A DNA stretch of 64,000 nt from Cellulomonas timonensis. GTDB taxonomy: Bacteria; Actinomycetota; Actinomycetes; Actinomycetales; Cellulomonadaceae. Below, piece after piece: positions 54,415 to 63,678 of the stretch. A model generated the notes under the pieces. That model ran no database searches and was not told the DNA's origin. It saw nothing but the letters and a program-made list of their open reading frames with translations. How positions within the stretch are numbered: position 1 is the stretch's first letter; each line of letters opens with the position of its first letter. The stretch lies in assembly GCF_900046455.1 (NCBI RefSeq), contig NZ_FCOT01000012.1, positions 62,001-126,000 on the forward strand, written 5' to 3'. The position numbers were made by a program, and so were the translations under genes.

Positions 54415-55329
54415 ATGGCGAGGCGACACCGGCACCGCTGGGGGCAACGCCTCGCCCGAGGCGTGGGCGCCGGGCTCGCCCTGCTCGCGGTGCTCGCGGC
54501 CGGGATCGTCGTCGTGGTGCTGGTGCTGGTGCGCTCGGAGGCCCCCGAGGTCACCGCTGAGCGGTGCGCTGTCGAGATCGACGGCGCGACGTGGGTCCTC
54601 AGCCCCGAGCAGGCGGGCAACGCGGCGCTGCTCTCCGCCACAGCCATCCGCCGCGGGCTGCCCGCACGCGCCGTGACGATCGCCATCGCCACGGCCCTGC
54701 AGGAGTCGCGCCTGATCAACATCGACTACGGCGACCGCGACTCGGTGGGCCTGTTCCAGCAGCGCCCGTCACAGGGCTGGGGCACCGTCGAGCAGATCAT
54801 GGACCCGGTGTACTCGACGAACGCCTTCTACGACGGCCTGGTCAAGGTGCAGGGGTACGAGCAGCTCCCCATCACCGAGGCCGCCCAGGCGGTACAGCGC
54901 TCCGGCTTCCCCGACGCGTACGCCCAGCACGAGGGCCGCTCACGGGCGTGGGCCTCGGCGCTCACCGGGTTCTCCCCCGGCACGCTGACCTGCACCCTGC
55001 GCGCGCCCAGCGGACCGGGATCGGCGGAGTCCTTCACCGCACGGGTGGAGCGCGACTACGGCGCCCTGCCCGCGTCATCGTCAGTGGGCGACGACGGGTC
55101 CACCACAGTGGTCGTCGACACGACCCCGCTCGCCCAGGGCGCCGAGGCCGAGCAGGAGCGTTTCGCGTGGGCCTTCGCCCAATGGTCCGTGGCCGTCGCC
55201 GCCGAGCAGCAGGTCACCCGCGTGTCCGTGAATGCCGAGACCTGGTCGCGGGACAGCGGGACCTGGGCGCCGTCGGGCCGGGCGCTGCCCACCGGCGAGG
55301 TCCGCGTGACCCTCGCCGGTGACGGCTGA
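54415..55329 (+). CDS. membrane-anchored lysozyme/transglycosylase-like protein
   Basis: 304 residues. One N-terminal helix after a basic head (ALLAVLAAGIVVVVLVLV), then an extracytoplasmic domain in which ATALQESRLINI (candidate catalytic Glu) and DSVGLFQQRPSQGWGT match the start of SLT/goose-lysozyme-like folds. The C-terminal 100 residues are a separate small domain. Possibly cleaves peptidoglycan or only binds it. It follows dapD by 3 bases, fitting a peptidoglycan-linked unit. Confidence 0.75.
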   Translation: MARRHRHRWGQRLARGVGAGLALLAVLAAGIVVVVLVLVRSEAPEVTAERCAVEIDGATWVLSPEQAGNAALLSATAIRRGLPARAVTIAIATALQESRLINIDYGDRDSVGLFQQRPSQGWGTVEQIMDPVYSTNAFYDGLVKVQGYEQLPITEAAQAVQRSGFPDAYAQHEGRSRAWASALTGFSPGTLTCTLRAPSGPGSAESFTARVERDYGALPASSSVGDDGSTTVVVDTTPLAQGAEAEQERFAWAFAQWSVAVAAEQQVTRVSVNAETWSRDSGTWAPSGRALPTGEVRVTLAGDG

Positions 55330-55331
55330 CC

Positions 55332-56630
<1,299 letters not shown>

Positions 56631-56762
56631 GGGGTTCCTTCCTGCGACGACAGGTGACGCCGGGCGGGCGTACCGAGTCATCGTTGATCGCGACCGCTCG
56701 GGCCGGCTGTTCGACCGTCATTGGCCAGCCACGACGGTACCTGCGCCGTGCTCGTGCTGACC

Positions 56763-56768
56763 AATCTA
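56763..56768 (-). promoter_or_regulatory. possible -10 (TAGATT) of gltA
   Basis: TAGATT would start transcription near 56756, leaving a leader of about 125 nt and putting the palindrome at 56789-56804 near -41. Confidence 0.4.
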
Positions 56769-56788
56769 GGCGGGCATTTGGTCCCAGG

Positions 56789-56804
56789 TGTGAGCACCAT
56801 CACA
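56789..56804 (-). promoter_or_regulatory. CRP/GlxR-like palindrome upstream of gltA
   Basis: TGTGAGCACCATCACA has perfect TGTGA and TCACA half-sites separated by 6 bases, the spacing of CRP and GlxR sites. It lies in the 215-base gap between dapC and gltA. Confidence 0.6.
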
Positions 56805-56845
56805 GTCGTGGGTCACACTGGGAAAGACCGCAGGTGACGGGCCTG

Positions 56846-58006
56846 TCACCCCTCCGCCAGGCGGCGAGCCGCCTCCGCGACGTGCTCGTCCGACGCGGTG
56901 AGCGCGATGCGGACGTGCCCTGACGCGGCCGGGCCGTAGAACGCGCCCGGCGCCACCAGGATGCCCCGGTCGGCGAATGCCGAGACTGTCGTCCAGCAGT
57001 CCTGCGGGCCGCCCTGCGGCCGGGTCCACAGGTAGAGCCCCGCCTGGGAGCCGTCCACCACATGGCCCGATGCCTCGAGCGCCCCGCGCAGCACCGTGCG
57101 CCGGGCCCAGTACCGCTCGCGCTGCTCCGCGACGTGCTCGTCGTCGCGCAACGCCGCGGCTATCGCGGCCTGCACCGGCCCGGGGACGATCATCCCGGCG
57201 TGCTTGCGCAGCTCCAGCAACGGCGCGATGAGCGCGCGGTCGCCCGCCACGAACGCCGCCCGGTACCCCGCCAGGTTCGACTGCTTGGACAGCGAGTACA
57301 CCGCCAGCAGGCCGGTCAGGTCGCCTCCGGTGACACGCGGGTCCAGGATGCTCGGCACGCCCTCAGACGCCCAGGGCTCATCCCAGGCGAGCTCGGCGTA
57401 GCACTCATCCGAGGCGACCACCACGGGCTTGCCCGTCCGCGCCTGCGCGGCGCGGGCGGCGGCGACCACCGCGGCCAGCTCCTCGACGCCGAGCACCGAG
57501 CCGTCCGGGTTGCCGGGCGAGTTGAGCCACACGAGCCGGACGTCGTCCGCGCCCGGGGCGCCGGGCGCCAGCCGTGCCACAACGTCGTCCACCGCGACGG
57601 GCCGAGCGCCGGCGAGGCGCGCGCCCACGTCATAGGTCGGATAGGCGGTGGCAGGGTGCAGCACCACGTCGCCGGCGCCCAGCCCGAGCTGGGAGGGCAG
57701 CCACGCGACGAGCTCCTTGGAGCCGACCGTCGGGAGCACCGCTGCCGGGTCCAGGCCGGCGACCCCGCGACGGCGCGCGAACCACTCGACGACGGCGGCC
57801 CGCAGGTCTGCCGTGCCGTGCGTGGTCGGGTATCCCGGGGAGTCGGAGGCCGCTGCCAGGGCATCCCGCACGACCTTCGGGGTCGGGTCCACGGGGGTGC
57901 CCACCGAGAGGTCGACGATCCCGCGCGGATGCGCGCGCGCCGACTCGGCGTAGGGCCCCAGTGCGTCCCAGGGAAAGTCCGGCAACGCGCCGATGACCAG
58001 GCCCAC
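56846..58006 (-). CDS. dapC: succinyldiaminopimelate transaminase
   Basis: 386 residues from GTG. Fold-type I aminotransferase: PGYPTTHGTADLRAAV, LNSPGNPDGS, ASDECYAELAWD, and the PLP Lys in YSLSKQSNLAGYR. Makes N-succinyl-LL-DAP from the keto acid, the step between dapD and dapE. It starts 4 bases after the ferredoxin stop, the standard fdxA-dapC pair of Actinobacteria. Confidence 0.93.
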   Translation of the reverse strand: MGLVIGALPDFPWDALGPYAESARAHPRGIVDLSVGTPVDPTPKVVRDALAAASDSPGYPTTHGTADLRAAVVEWFARRRGVAGLDPAAVLPTVGSKELVAWLPSQLGLGAGDVVLHPATAYPTYDVGARLAGARPVAVDDVVARLAPGAPGADDVRLVWLNSPGNPDGSVLGVEELAAVVAAARAAQARTGKPVVVASDECYAELAWDEPWASEGVPSILDPRVTGGDLTGLLAVYSLSKQSNLAGYRAAFVAGDRALIAPLLELRKHAGMIVPGPVQAAIAAALRDDEHVAEQRERYWARRTVLRGALEASGHVVDGSQAGLYLWTRPQGGPQDCWTTVSAFADRGILVAPGAFYGPAASGHVRIALTASDEHVAEAARRLAEG

Positions 58007-58010
58007 AGCT

Positions 58011-58337
58011 TCAGTCCGTGTGGATCTGGAGCGGCAGCGTCGCGATGATGGGGTGGTCCTTGTCGATCTCGCCCATCTTCGCCGCGCCACCAGGCGAGCC
58101 CAGGTCGTCGAAGAACTCGACGTTGGCCTTGTAGTACTCAGACCACTGCTCGGGGACGTCGTCCTCGTAGTAGATGGCCTCCACCGGGCACACCGGCTCG
58201 CAGGCGCCGCAGTCGACGCACTCGTCAGGGTGGATGTACAGCGACCGCTTGCCCTCGTAGATGCAGTCCACGGGACATTCCTCGATGCACGCCTTGTCCT
58301 TGACGTCAACGCAAGGCTGGGCGATCACATACGTCAC
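58011..58337 (-). CDS. fdxA: seven-iron ferredoxin
   Basis: 108 residues from GTG with ribosome site GGAGG. Cysteines in ACIEECPVDCIYEG and PDECVDCGACEPVCPVEAIYY supply one 3Fe-4S and one 4Fe-4S cluster, and the tail (FFDDLGSPGGAAKMG) is that of mycobacterial FdxA. An electron carrier, for example to cytochrome P450 or ferredoxin-dependent enzymes. Confidence 0.95.
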   Translation of the reverse strand: MTYVIAQPCVDVKDKACIEECPVDCIYEGKRSLYIHPDECVDCGACEPVCPVEAIYYEDDVPEQWSEYYKANVEFFDDLGSPGGAAKMGEIDKDHPIIATLPLQIHTD

Positions 58338-58415
58338 GGCTGTCCTCCACGGACCGAGCAGGGTCGACGGGTGTGGCAGTCAGGCCTCGGGCGGCGCCCT
58401 GCGCACCGCCCGACC

Positions 58416-58421
58416 TAGTAT
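58416..58421 (+). promoter_or_regulatory. -10 hexamer (TAGTAT) for leaderless upstream ORF
   Basis: TAGTAT ends 7 nt before the GTG at 58429, which opens a 15-codon frame. Confidence 0.5.
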
Positions 58422-58428
58422 CCCCCAG

Positions 58429-58476
58429 GTGAGCAACCAGACGAAGCGCCGTCCGCTGTGTGAGGCACGGGCATGA
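58429..58476 (+). CDS. 15-residue upstream ORF coupled to the next gene
   Basis: Reads VSNQTKRRPLCEARA then TGA. Its stop overlaps the ATG of the following gene (ATGA), and a -10 hexamer stands directly in front, so it would be the first thing translated on the message. Basic, with one Cys. It may control the next gene by coupling; no homology can be judged at this length. Confidence 0.45.
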   Translation: MSNQTKRRPLCEARA

Positions 58477-58724
58477 GCCCCATCGAGCCGGCGCCCGTGC
58501 CCGCGTGGCGCGCGTGGACGCCCGGCGTGCGCGTCGTGGTGCGGCGACCGCTGCCCGCAGGCGACGCGCGGCGCTGGACCGACGTGCTCGGCGCCCTGGT
58601 GGCCGTCGACGACGAGGGGGTGAGCGTTCCCCCCCGCCACGGCACGGTGCGGGTGCCCGCCGACGAGATCGCGCTCACCAAGATCGTCCCCCCGGCGCCC
58701 CCACGCCGCCCACGCGCCCGCTGA
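58473..58724 (+). CDS. small SH3-like protein (N-domain of Rv0428c-type acetyltransferases)
   Basis: 83 residues. The core WTPGVRVVVRRPLP, then TDVLGALVAVDDEGVSV and TVRVPADEIALTKIVPP is the beta-barrel head found in front of GNAT domains in actinobacterial histone-acetyltransferase-like proteins, here without a GNAT domain. Ends with PRRPRAR. Start ATG overlaps the upstream ORF stop. Function unknown. Confidence 0.7.
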   Translation: MSPIEPAPVPAWRAWTPGVRVVVRRPLPAGDARRWTDVLGALVAVDDEGVSVPPRHGTVRVPADEIALTKIVPPAPPRRPRAR

Positions 58725-58727
58725 CCA

Positions 58728-58762
58728 CGCCCGCCCACGCCGTTGACTGGCGTGGGCGGGCG
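58728..58762 (+). terminator. bidirectional hairpin terminator
   Basis: CGCCCGCCCACGCC pairs perfectly with GGCGTGGGCGGGCG around GTTGACT, between convergent genes. Confidence 0.8.
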
Positions 58763-58770
58763 GGACGGCG

Positions 58771-60540
58771 TCACTCCACCGGAGCGGCGCCGCAGATCAC
58801 CTTGTTCTGGGCCTTGTAGCTGGTGGTGTCGGACTCGGTGTCCTTGAGCACCCCGTCCAGGTAGAGCTTGCGCGTGACCGTCACGGTGAAGCCCGCGTTG
58901 CCCGCCGACTGCGGCTCACACGTCGGCGACGTGCTGTAGCTGGTGCCCACCGGCTTGACGTTGGTGCGCCCGCCCGTGACCGTCTCGACGGTCCAGTACT
59001 TCGTGCTCCACGCCTTGACGTGCACGCGGCCGTCGCCCACCCACGCCTGCAGCACCACGCCGTAGGGCGTGTTGTTCTGCCACTTCATGTCCAGGGTCGG
59101 GGTGAAGAGCGTGGCCTCACGGCCCTCCGGGTAGCGCGAGATCCACTCGGAGTGCGGGTGGTGCTCCACGTCCACGAAGCCGGCGAGGTGGCCGACGTTG
59201 AAGGTCGTCGTCGCGAGCTGCGACAGGCCGCCGCCCATGCCGTCCACGTGCTCGCCGTTCTTGATCACGCCCGCGGCGATGTACCCGTTGGCGGCGGTGA
59301 CCGGCCCGACCGTCTCCGCGAGGCTGAACGTCTCCCCCGGGAGCACGACCGTCCCGTTGACCCGCTGCGCGCCCAGCGTGATGTTCTTGGTGCGCTTCGG
59401 CTCCGAGTTCAACGGGGTCCAGAACTCCGCGATGACCTCCTTGACGCCCAGCGCCTCCAGCTTCGCGGTGGACTGCGCCGGGTCGGACGTGACGAGTTCC
59501 ACGGTGGCCGAGCGGACATCGGCGACCGCGGCCGCCGCGACAGCTGTCGCCACAGCCTGCGGGTCCAGCGTGGTCCCCGGCTCGCCCGGCACCACCGTGG
59601 GCGCACCGTCCACGAACTCGAAGTGGGCGTCCGCCGACTCGGTGAGCAGGTCCGTCGTCTGCTTGAGGACCTCCTCGACCAAGACGGCGCCGTCCATCTG
59701 CAGCACCAGCCCCGAGCCGCTCGGCGCCATCGTCGACGCCGCCGCGAGGGTCTCCGGCGCGAGGTTCACCACCTGGTCCTCAACCTGCAGCGACACCGGC
59801 GCCGCCACGACGCGCCGCGCGATCGTCTGCAACGCGGCGTCGGTCTCCTCCTGCGTGATCTCGGGCGCGACGACGGTTGTGGGCAGCACCAGCGGGCGCG
59901 GCGCGGTCAGCCACTCACCGCGCAGCATCTCCGCGGCGGCCTCAGTGTCCAGCGCGAGCCCGCCCCCCGCGTCAGGGGCATGGGCGTCCCCGTCGACGAA
60001 CACGACCGCGCCGCCCCCCGGGTCGAGCGCCACGGCGTCCGCCAGGCCCTCGACTGCCGTGTCGAACGCCGCCTCGTCGACCGCCGTGACCGGCTGCTGC
60101 TCCCCCACGCCCGCGATGTGCTGCCACATGCGCGCGGGCGACAGGTCCACACCGGTCAGGGCGTCGACAGTGGCCTCGACGTCGAAGCCCAGCCCGCCCT
60201 CCACAGGGTCGAGGGTCGCGCTCTTCCCCCCGGCGGCCACGGGGAGAGCCGACGTCGCCAGATCAGCCGGGCCCGCCGTCAGCGCGGCCTCAGCGGCATT
60301 GGCGTCCAGCCCGCCGACCTCGACGCCCGCGACCGTGGCGCCGCGAGGCACCCGGCCGCCCAGCGCATAGGCGGACCCCACGTACGCGCCGCCGAGCACC
60401 ACGGCGACGAGGCCCGACACGAGCAGCACCCTGGGCCAGCGTCGAGGCCGCTCGTCGGACGTGAAGCCGTCCAGCGGCGAGCCCGAGCCCTTGCCCGGGC
60501 CGCCGTCGGCGGTCTTCGTGGCGGGCGCGGGGGGGGTGCG
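58771..60540 (-). CDS. VanW-family cell-wall protein, C-terminal main part (gene split by artefact)
   Basis: About 590 residues from the artefact edge to the stop. One helix (WPRVLLVSGLVAVVLGGAYVG), then long extracytoplasmic sequence with peptidoglycan-binding-4-like domains, and the VanW domain (FWTPLNSEPKRTKNITLGA, then VLPGETFSLAETVGPVTAANGY and GGGLSQLATTTFNVG). VanW proteins occur with vancomycin-resistance loci but are widespread in actinobacteria with unknown wall function. The frame upstream of about 60540 runs into non-genomic sequence, so no native start is visible; the true N-terminus is probably the gene part at 60652-61634. Confidence 0.85.
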   Translation of the reverse strand, partial: RTPPAPATKTADGGPGKGSGSPLDGFTSDERPRRWPRVLLVSGLVAVVLGGAYVGSAYALGGRVPRGATVAGVEVGGLDANAAEAALTAGPADLATSALPVAAGGKSATLDPVEGGLGFDVEATVDALTGVDLSPARMWQHIAGVGEQQPVTAVDEAAFDTAVEGLADAVALDPGGGAVVFVDGDAHAPDAGGGLALDTEAAAEMLRGEWLTAPRPLVLPTTVVAPEITQEETDAALQTIARRVVAAPVSLQVEDQVVNLAPETLAAASTMAPSGSGLVLQMDGAVLVEEVLKQTTDLLTESADAHFEFVDGAPTVVPGEPGTTLDPQAVATAVAAAAVADVRSATVELVTSDPAQSTAKLEALGVKEVIAEFWTPLNSEPKRTKNITLGAQRVNGTVVLPGETFSLAETVGPVTAANGYIAAGVIKNGEHVDGMGGGLSQLATTTFNVGHLAGFVDVEHHPHSEWISRYPEGREATLFTPTLDMKWQNNTPYGVVLQAWVGDGRVHVKAWSTKYWTVETVTGGRTNVKPVGTSYSTSPTCEPQSAGNAGFTVTVTRKLYLDGVLKDTESDTTSYKAQNKVICGAAPVE

Positions 60541-60651
60541 GCTGGGTCTTCTTTTACTCTCCTCTGCCCCCAAACACAGTCGCCCTTCTTTTGGCGCTTT
60601 TTCTCTCTACTAAATAATTATTTTTCCTTTTTGGTTGGTTGTATTGCTTAA
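60541..60651. other. AT-rich artefact splitting the VanW-family gene
   Basis: About 110 bases of T-rich, stop-laden sequence directly after a run of eight G (60529-60536), in a window otherwise very GC-rich. It looks like the low-quality tail of reads that failed at the G run and were built into the consensus. The true sequence here is unknown in content and length. Confidence 0.75.
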
Positions 60652-61634
60652 GTGGCGCCACCCGGGGCCGATGCAGGCGATCCCGCGACCGGGCTGGTCA
60701 CCGGAGGCGCGGCGGGCTCGGCGGCTGTCGGAGCGGGCGCGTGGGGTGCCATGACCTCGGGCTCGTGCGCCGGAGTCGACGGCCAGCCCTGCCATCCGCC
60801 GGCTGCAGCGATCCCCGGCTCGGCGGGGGTCGGGCGCGGCGGGACGACGGCGGTCCGCTGCGGGAGGTCGGCGACAGCAGCCGGGGGCACAGGCGCCGGC
60901 AGCACCTGGGTCACGGCGGCCGCAGCCACAGCGACGGGCGGCGCGCTCGGCGCGCTCGGCGTGGTCGGAGCCGGGGCAGGCGCGTCCGGCTCCGACGGGG
61001 CGTCTGCGGCGGCCTGCGTGGGTGCGACGGCCTCAGGGACTTCGGCGGTCTCCGAGGGCTGCTGTGCGGGCATCGACGCGGGCGCGGGCGCGGATGCGGA
61101 CTCTTGGACGGGCGCATCCCCCTCGGGCGCTGGAACGGCGTCCTCTGCCGGCGCGGGCTTATCAGCCACGGCGACCTCGGCATTCGCCAAGCGGTCGACC
61201 TCGCCGTCAGTGGGCGCCGTGTCGACGGACGGCGCCGCTGCCTCCTGCGCGGCGTCGACTGCGGGAGCAGTGGCCTCGTCGGGAGTAGCGGGGGCGGCCC
61301 CAGCGTCGGGGGCGACCTCGGCCTCGGGGACAGCCTCGGCTTCGGGCGCGGTGTCTGCAGCGAGCACTGCGTCGGGTGCGGTGGGCTCGTCCTCGACCGG
61401 CTGGGCCTCGTCGTCGGGCACCGGCTCGTCATCGAGCACCGCCGTGTCCTCACTCGCCGGGCTCACGTCATCGGTGGTGTGGTCGACCGCGGCGTCGTCG
61501 CTAGCGACGTCTTCGATCGCGGGGTCGTCGGCTATGCCCGCGGTGTCGGCTTCTTCGAGCTCGCGCTCTGTCGTGTCAGGAGTCTCCGAGGCGCCGTTCG
61601 GCGTGTGTTCGTCGACCTGTTCGTTCGTGCCCAT
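60652..61634 (-). CDS. Ala/Glu/Pro-rich N-terminal part of the VanW-family gene
   Basis: About 327 residues from ATG 61634 (MGTNEQVDEHTPNGA) with ribosome site GGGGGAG, read until the artefact. Composition is almost only Ala, Pro, Glu, Asp, Thr and Val, with no fold, so a disordered cytoplasmic head. The end (PVTSPVAGSPASAPGG) resembles the Pro/Ala stretch with which the VanW part resumes (TPPAPATKTADGGPGKG), and no stop is seen before the artefact, so both belong to one gene by inference. Alternative: a separate small disordered protein. Confidence 0.65.
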
Positions 61635-61680
61635 CGTTGACTCCCCCTGCGACATGGCGGTGCGGGTGATACAGGCGCAG

Positions 61681-61686
61681 ATTGTA
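61681..61686 (-). promoter_or_regulatory. possible -10 (TACAAT) for the VanW-family gene
   Basis: TACAAT would start transcription near 61674 and give a 40-nt leader carrying the ribosome site. Confidence 0.45.
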
Positions 61687-61763
61687 CGGGCGCCATCTGC
61701 CCACACCCCTCAACTCGGGGCGAGTCACGCGGTCGGCGCCCACGGCGCGCACGACTCGAGCCC

Positions 61764-62273
61764 TCAGCGGATCCCGTGCATACGTCCGCGCAGGTGGACC
61801 AGTCCCCCGGCGTCAGCGGCGCCCTGCTGCGCGCCGAGGACCTCGCCCACGATGATGTCGTGGTCGCCCGCCGGGTGGATGGCGGCGGTGCGGCAGTCGA
61901 ACCAGGCGGCGGCGCCGTCAATCCATGCGGCGCCGGACAGTGGCGCGGTGCGATGCGCGACACGGGCGAGCTGCCCGACGGCGGGACGGCCGGGTGACGC
62001 GAGCCAGTCGGCGACGGGTCCGGAATCGTCGGAGAGCACGCTCACGGCCCACCGGTCCACGTCGTCGAGGGCGTCGCGGAGCCGCGAGTCCTGGTGCACG
62101 CAGAACAGCAGCATCGCCGGCTCGAGGGAGACGGACGCCAACGAGCTGACAGTCGTGGCGTGGTCGGTGCCGCGCCAGCGCAGGGAGACGACGCCAACCC
62201 CGGAGGGCAGGCGGCCGATGGCGGCGCGGTAGACGACGGGGTCGACGGGCTGGGGGTCGGCGGCGCCGCTCAT
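61764..62273 (-). CDS. flavin reductase-like FMN-binding protein
   Basis: 169 residues. The fold is recognisable from RAAIGRLPSGVGVVSLRW, TVSSLASVSLEPAMLLFCV, FAV-type VDRWAVSVLSDD and the late GDHDIIVGEVLGA (His of the family). Reduces flavin with NAD(P)H for a partner monooxygenase, or acts alone; no monooxygenase is in view. Overlaps the next gene upstream by 4 bases. Confidence 0.88.
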   Translation of the reverse strand: MSGAADPQPVDPVVYRAAIGRLPSGVGVVSLRWRGTDHATTVSSLASVSLEPAMLLFCVHQDSRLRDALDDVDRWAVSVLSDDSGPVADWLASPGRPAVGQLARVAHRTAPLSGAAWIDGAAAWFDCRTAAIHPAGDHDIIVGEVLGAQQGAADAGGLVHLRGRMHGIR

Positions 62274-62683
62274 GGCGCGTCCGGGCCCGTCCCGCCGCGT
62301 CGGCCATGGCGCACGCGGCGCTCGCGGGGCTCGTCGCTGAACAGGCGGCGAGGGGCGAAGGCCGCGGCGGCGAGGGCCAAGCCGGAGCCGATGATCCACC
62401 ACCAGCCCAGCGAGTCCCCCGCCGGGACGAGCACGTCGCCGCCGGGGCCGGTCTGGGCGAAGAGCTGGACGATGAAGTACAGGCCGCCGGCGTAGCCGAT
62501 GAAGGTGATCCAGCCGGACCAGGCGCGCACCGCGACACCCGTGGACAGCACGAGGGCGAGGGCGAGCACCATGCCCCAGGGCGCCTCGGAACGGTGCATG
62601 ACCGTGCCGGCGGCGCCCACGACGGCGCCGAGGAGGAGGGCTGCCACGCCACGGAGGATCGAGGCGCCGGTCAGTGGTTGCAC
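62270..62683 (-). CDS. DUF6113-like four-helix membrane protein
   Basis: 137 residues from GTG. Four hydrophobic helices (for example ILRGVAALLLGAVVGAAGTVM, WGMVLALALVLSTGVAV) and a basic cytoplasmic tail (RERRVRHGRRGG). The pattern GTVMHRSEAPWG and the location directly after mshB suggest the actinobacterial DUF6113 group. Function unknown. Confidence 0.7.
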   Translation of the reverse strand: MQPLTGASILRGVAALLLGAVVGAAGTVMHRSEAPWGMVLALALVLSTGVAVRAWSGWITFIGYAGGLYFIVQLFAQTGPGGDVLVPAGDSLGWWWIIGSGLALAAAAFAPRRLFSDEPRERRVRHGRRGGTGPDAP

Positions 62684-62687
62684 GGCT

Positions 62688-63671
62688 TCAGGCTACCCGT
62701 CGGACCCCGGTGGGCCAGGTCACGGCATCAGGCCGGGATCCAGGCGCCAGGCGGTAGCCCTCGGCGGACAGCAGGGGGGCGAGGACGTCGTTGCTCAGCG
62801 CGTACTGGCCCAACACCACGGGGTCGGCGCCGGGCGACACCCGCGCGAGGGCGTGCACCTGCGTCGCGTGGGCGCGCAGGGCTCCCACGACGGCGGGCAG
62901 GACGGGCGCGACGTCGACCACCAGGTCGACCTCCTCGTCGGGCACGGCGACAGACGGCAGCGGGCCGTCAGGGTCGGGCACGGCGAGCGCCGGCTGGGCG
63001 CTGTGCTGGCCCGGCTCCGCGGGCTCGGCGGCCAGTGCGGCGTAGGCCTGTCGCAGCGCGGACTCGCCCTGCGCGGCCCAGAGCACGACGGGCGTGGTGT
63101 GCGGCGCCCCGGCCTCGGGCTCCCAGGCGGGGTCCGCCGCGAGCCGCACGGCTTCCGTGGCGACCTCATGGGCGCGGACATGGTCGGGGTGCCCGTAGCC
63201 GCCGCCGGGCTCGTAGGTGGCCACGACGGCGGGACGACGGGTGCGGAGCAGGCGGGCGAGCCGTCCGGCGGGCTCGGCCAGCGGCGCCGCGACGAACGCG
63301 TCCGGCGTGAGGTCCGCGAGGCGGCCAGCTCGGCCGACGCCTGCCCAGGCCATCCCCGAGTCCGCGTAGCGGGCGTCAGAGCCGCCGGGGCCGGGCACGG
63401 CGTCGAGGAACACCTGGTCCCGCACGCCGAGCCGGGCCAGGGCCGCCGTGAGCTCGCCGGTGCGGTGCGCGGCGAGCGCCGGGCCGTCGCCCTCGAGGTG
63501 CGCGAGGGCGGAGCCGATGACCTCGCCGCGCTCGCCGCGCGTGCACGTGACGACGGTGACGGGCGCGCCGGAGGCCGCCCATGTGGCCAGCAACGCCCCG
63601 GTGGCCAGGGTCTCGTCGTCAGGGTGCGCATGCACCGCGACGAGCGGGCCCACGGCCACCGGGGTCGTCAC
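62688..63671 (-). CDS. mshB: PIG-L family deacetylase, probable MshB of mycothiol synthesis
   Basis: 327 residues from GTG. Zinc and catalytic residues in HAHPDDETLATG and the His pair in GGYGHPDHVRAHEV; TCTRGERGEV also typical. Deacetylates GlcNAc-inositol to GlcN-inositol, the second step of mycothiol. Mca, the related amidase, is the alternative; length and the neighbouring DUF6113 gene favour MshB. Confidence 0.88.
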   Translation of the reverse strand: MTTPVAVGPLVAVHAHPDDETLATGALLATWAASGAPVTVVTCTRGERGEVIGSALAHLEGDGPALAAHRTGELTAALARLGVRDQVFLDAVPGPGGSDARYADSGMAWAGVGRAGRLADLTPDAFVAAPLAEPAGRLARLLRTRRPAVVATYEPGGGYGHPDHVRAHEVATEAVRLAADPAWEPEAGAPHTTPVVLWAAQGESALRQAYAALAAEPAEPGQHSAQPALAVPDPDGPLPSVAVPDEEVDLVVDVAPVLPAVVGALRAHATQVHALARVSPGADPVVLGQYALSNDVLAPLLSAEGYRLAPGSRPDAVTWPTGVRRVA

Positions 63672-63678
63672 GGGCGTC

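Noticed and set aside
60541-60651. T-rich region considered as an intergenic promoter between two genes
   Set aside because: It has no -10/-35 order fitting the downstream frame, follows a G run, and interrupts what seems one gene.
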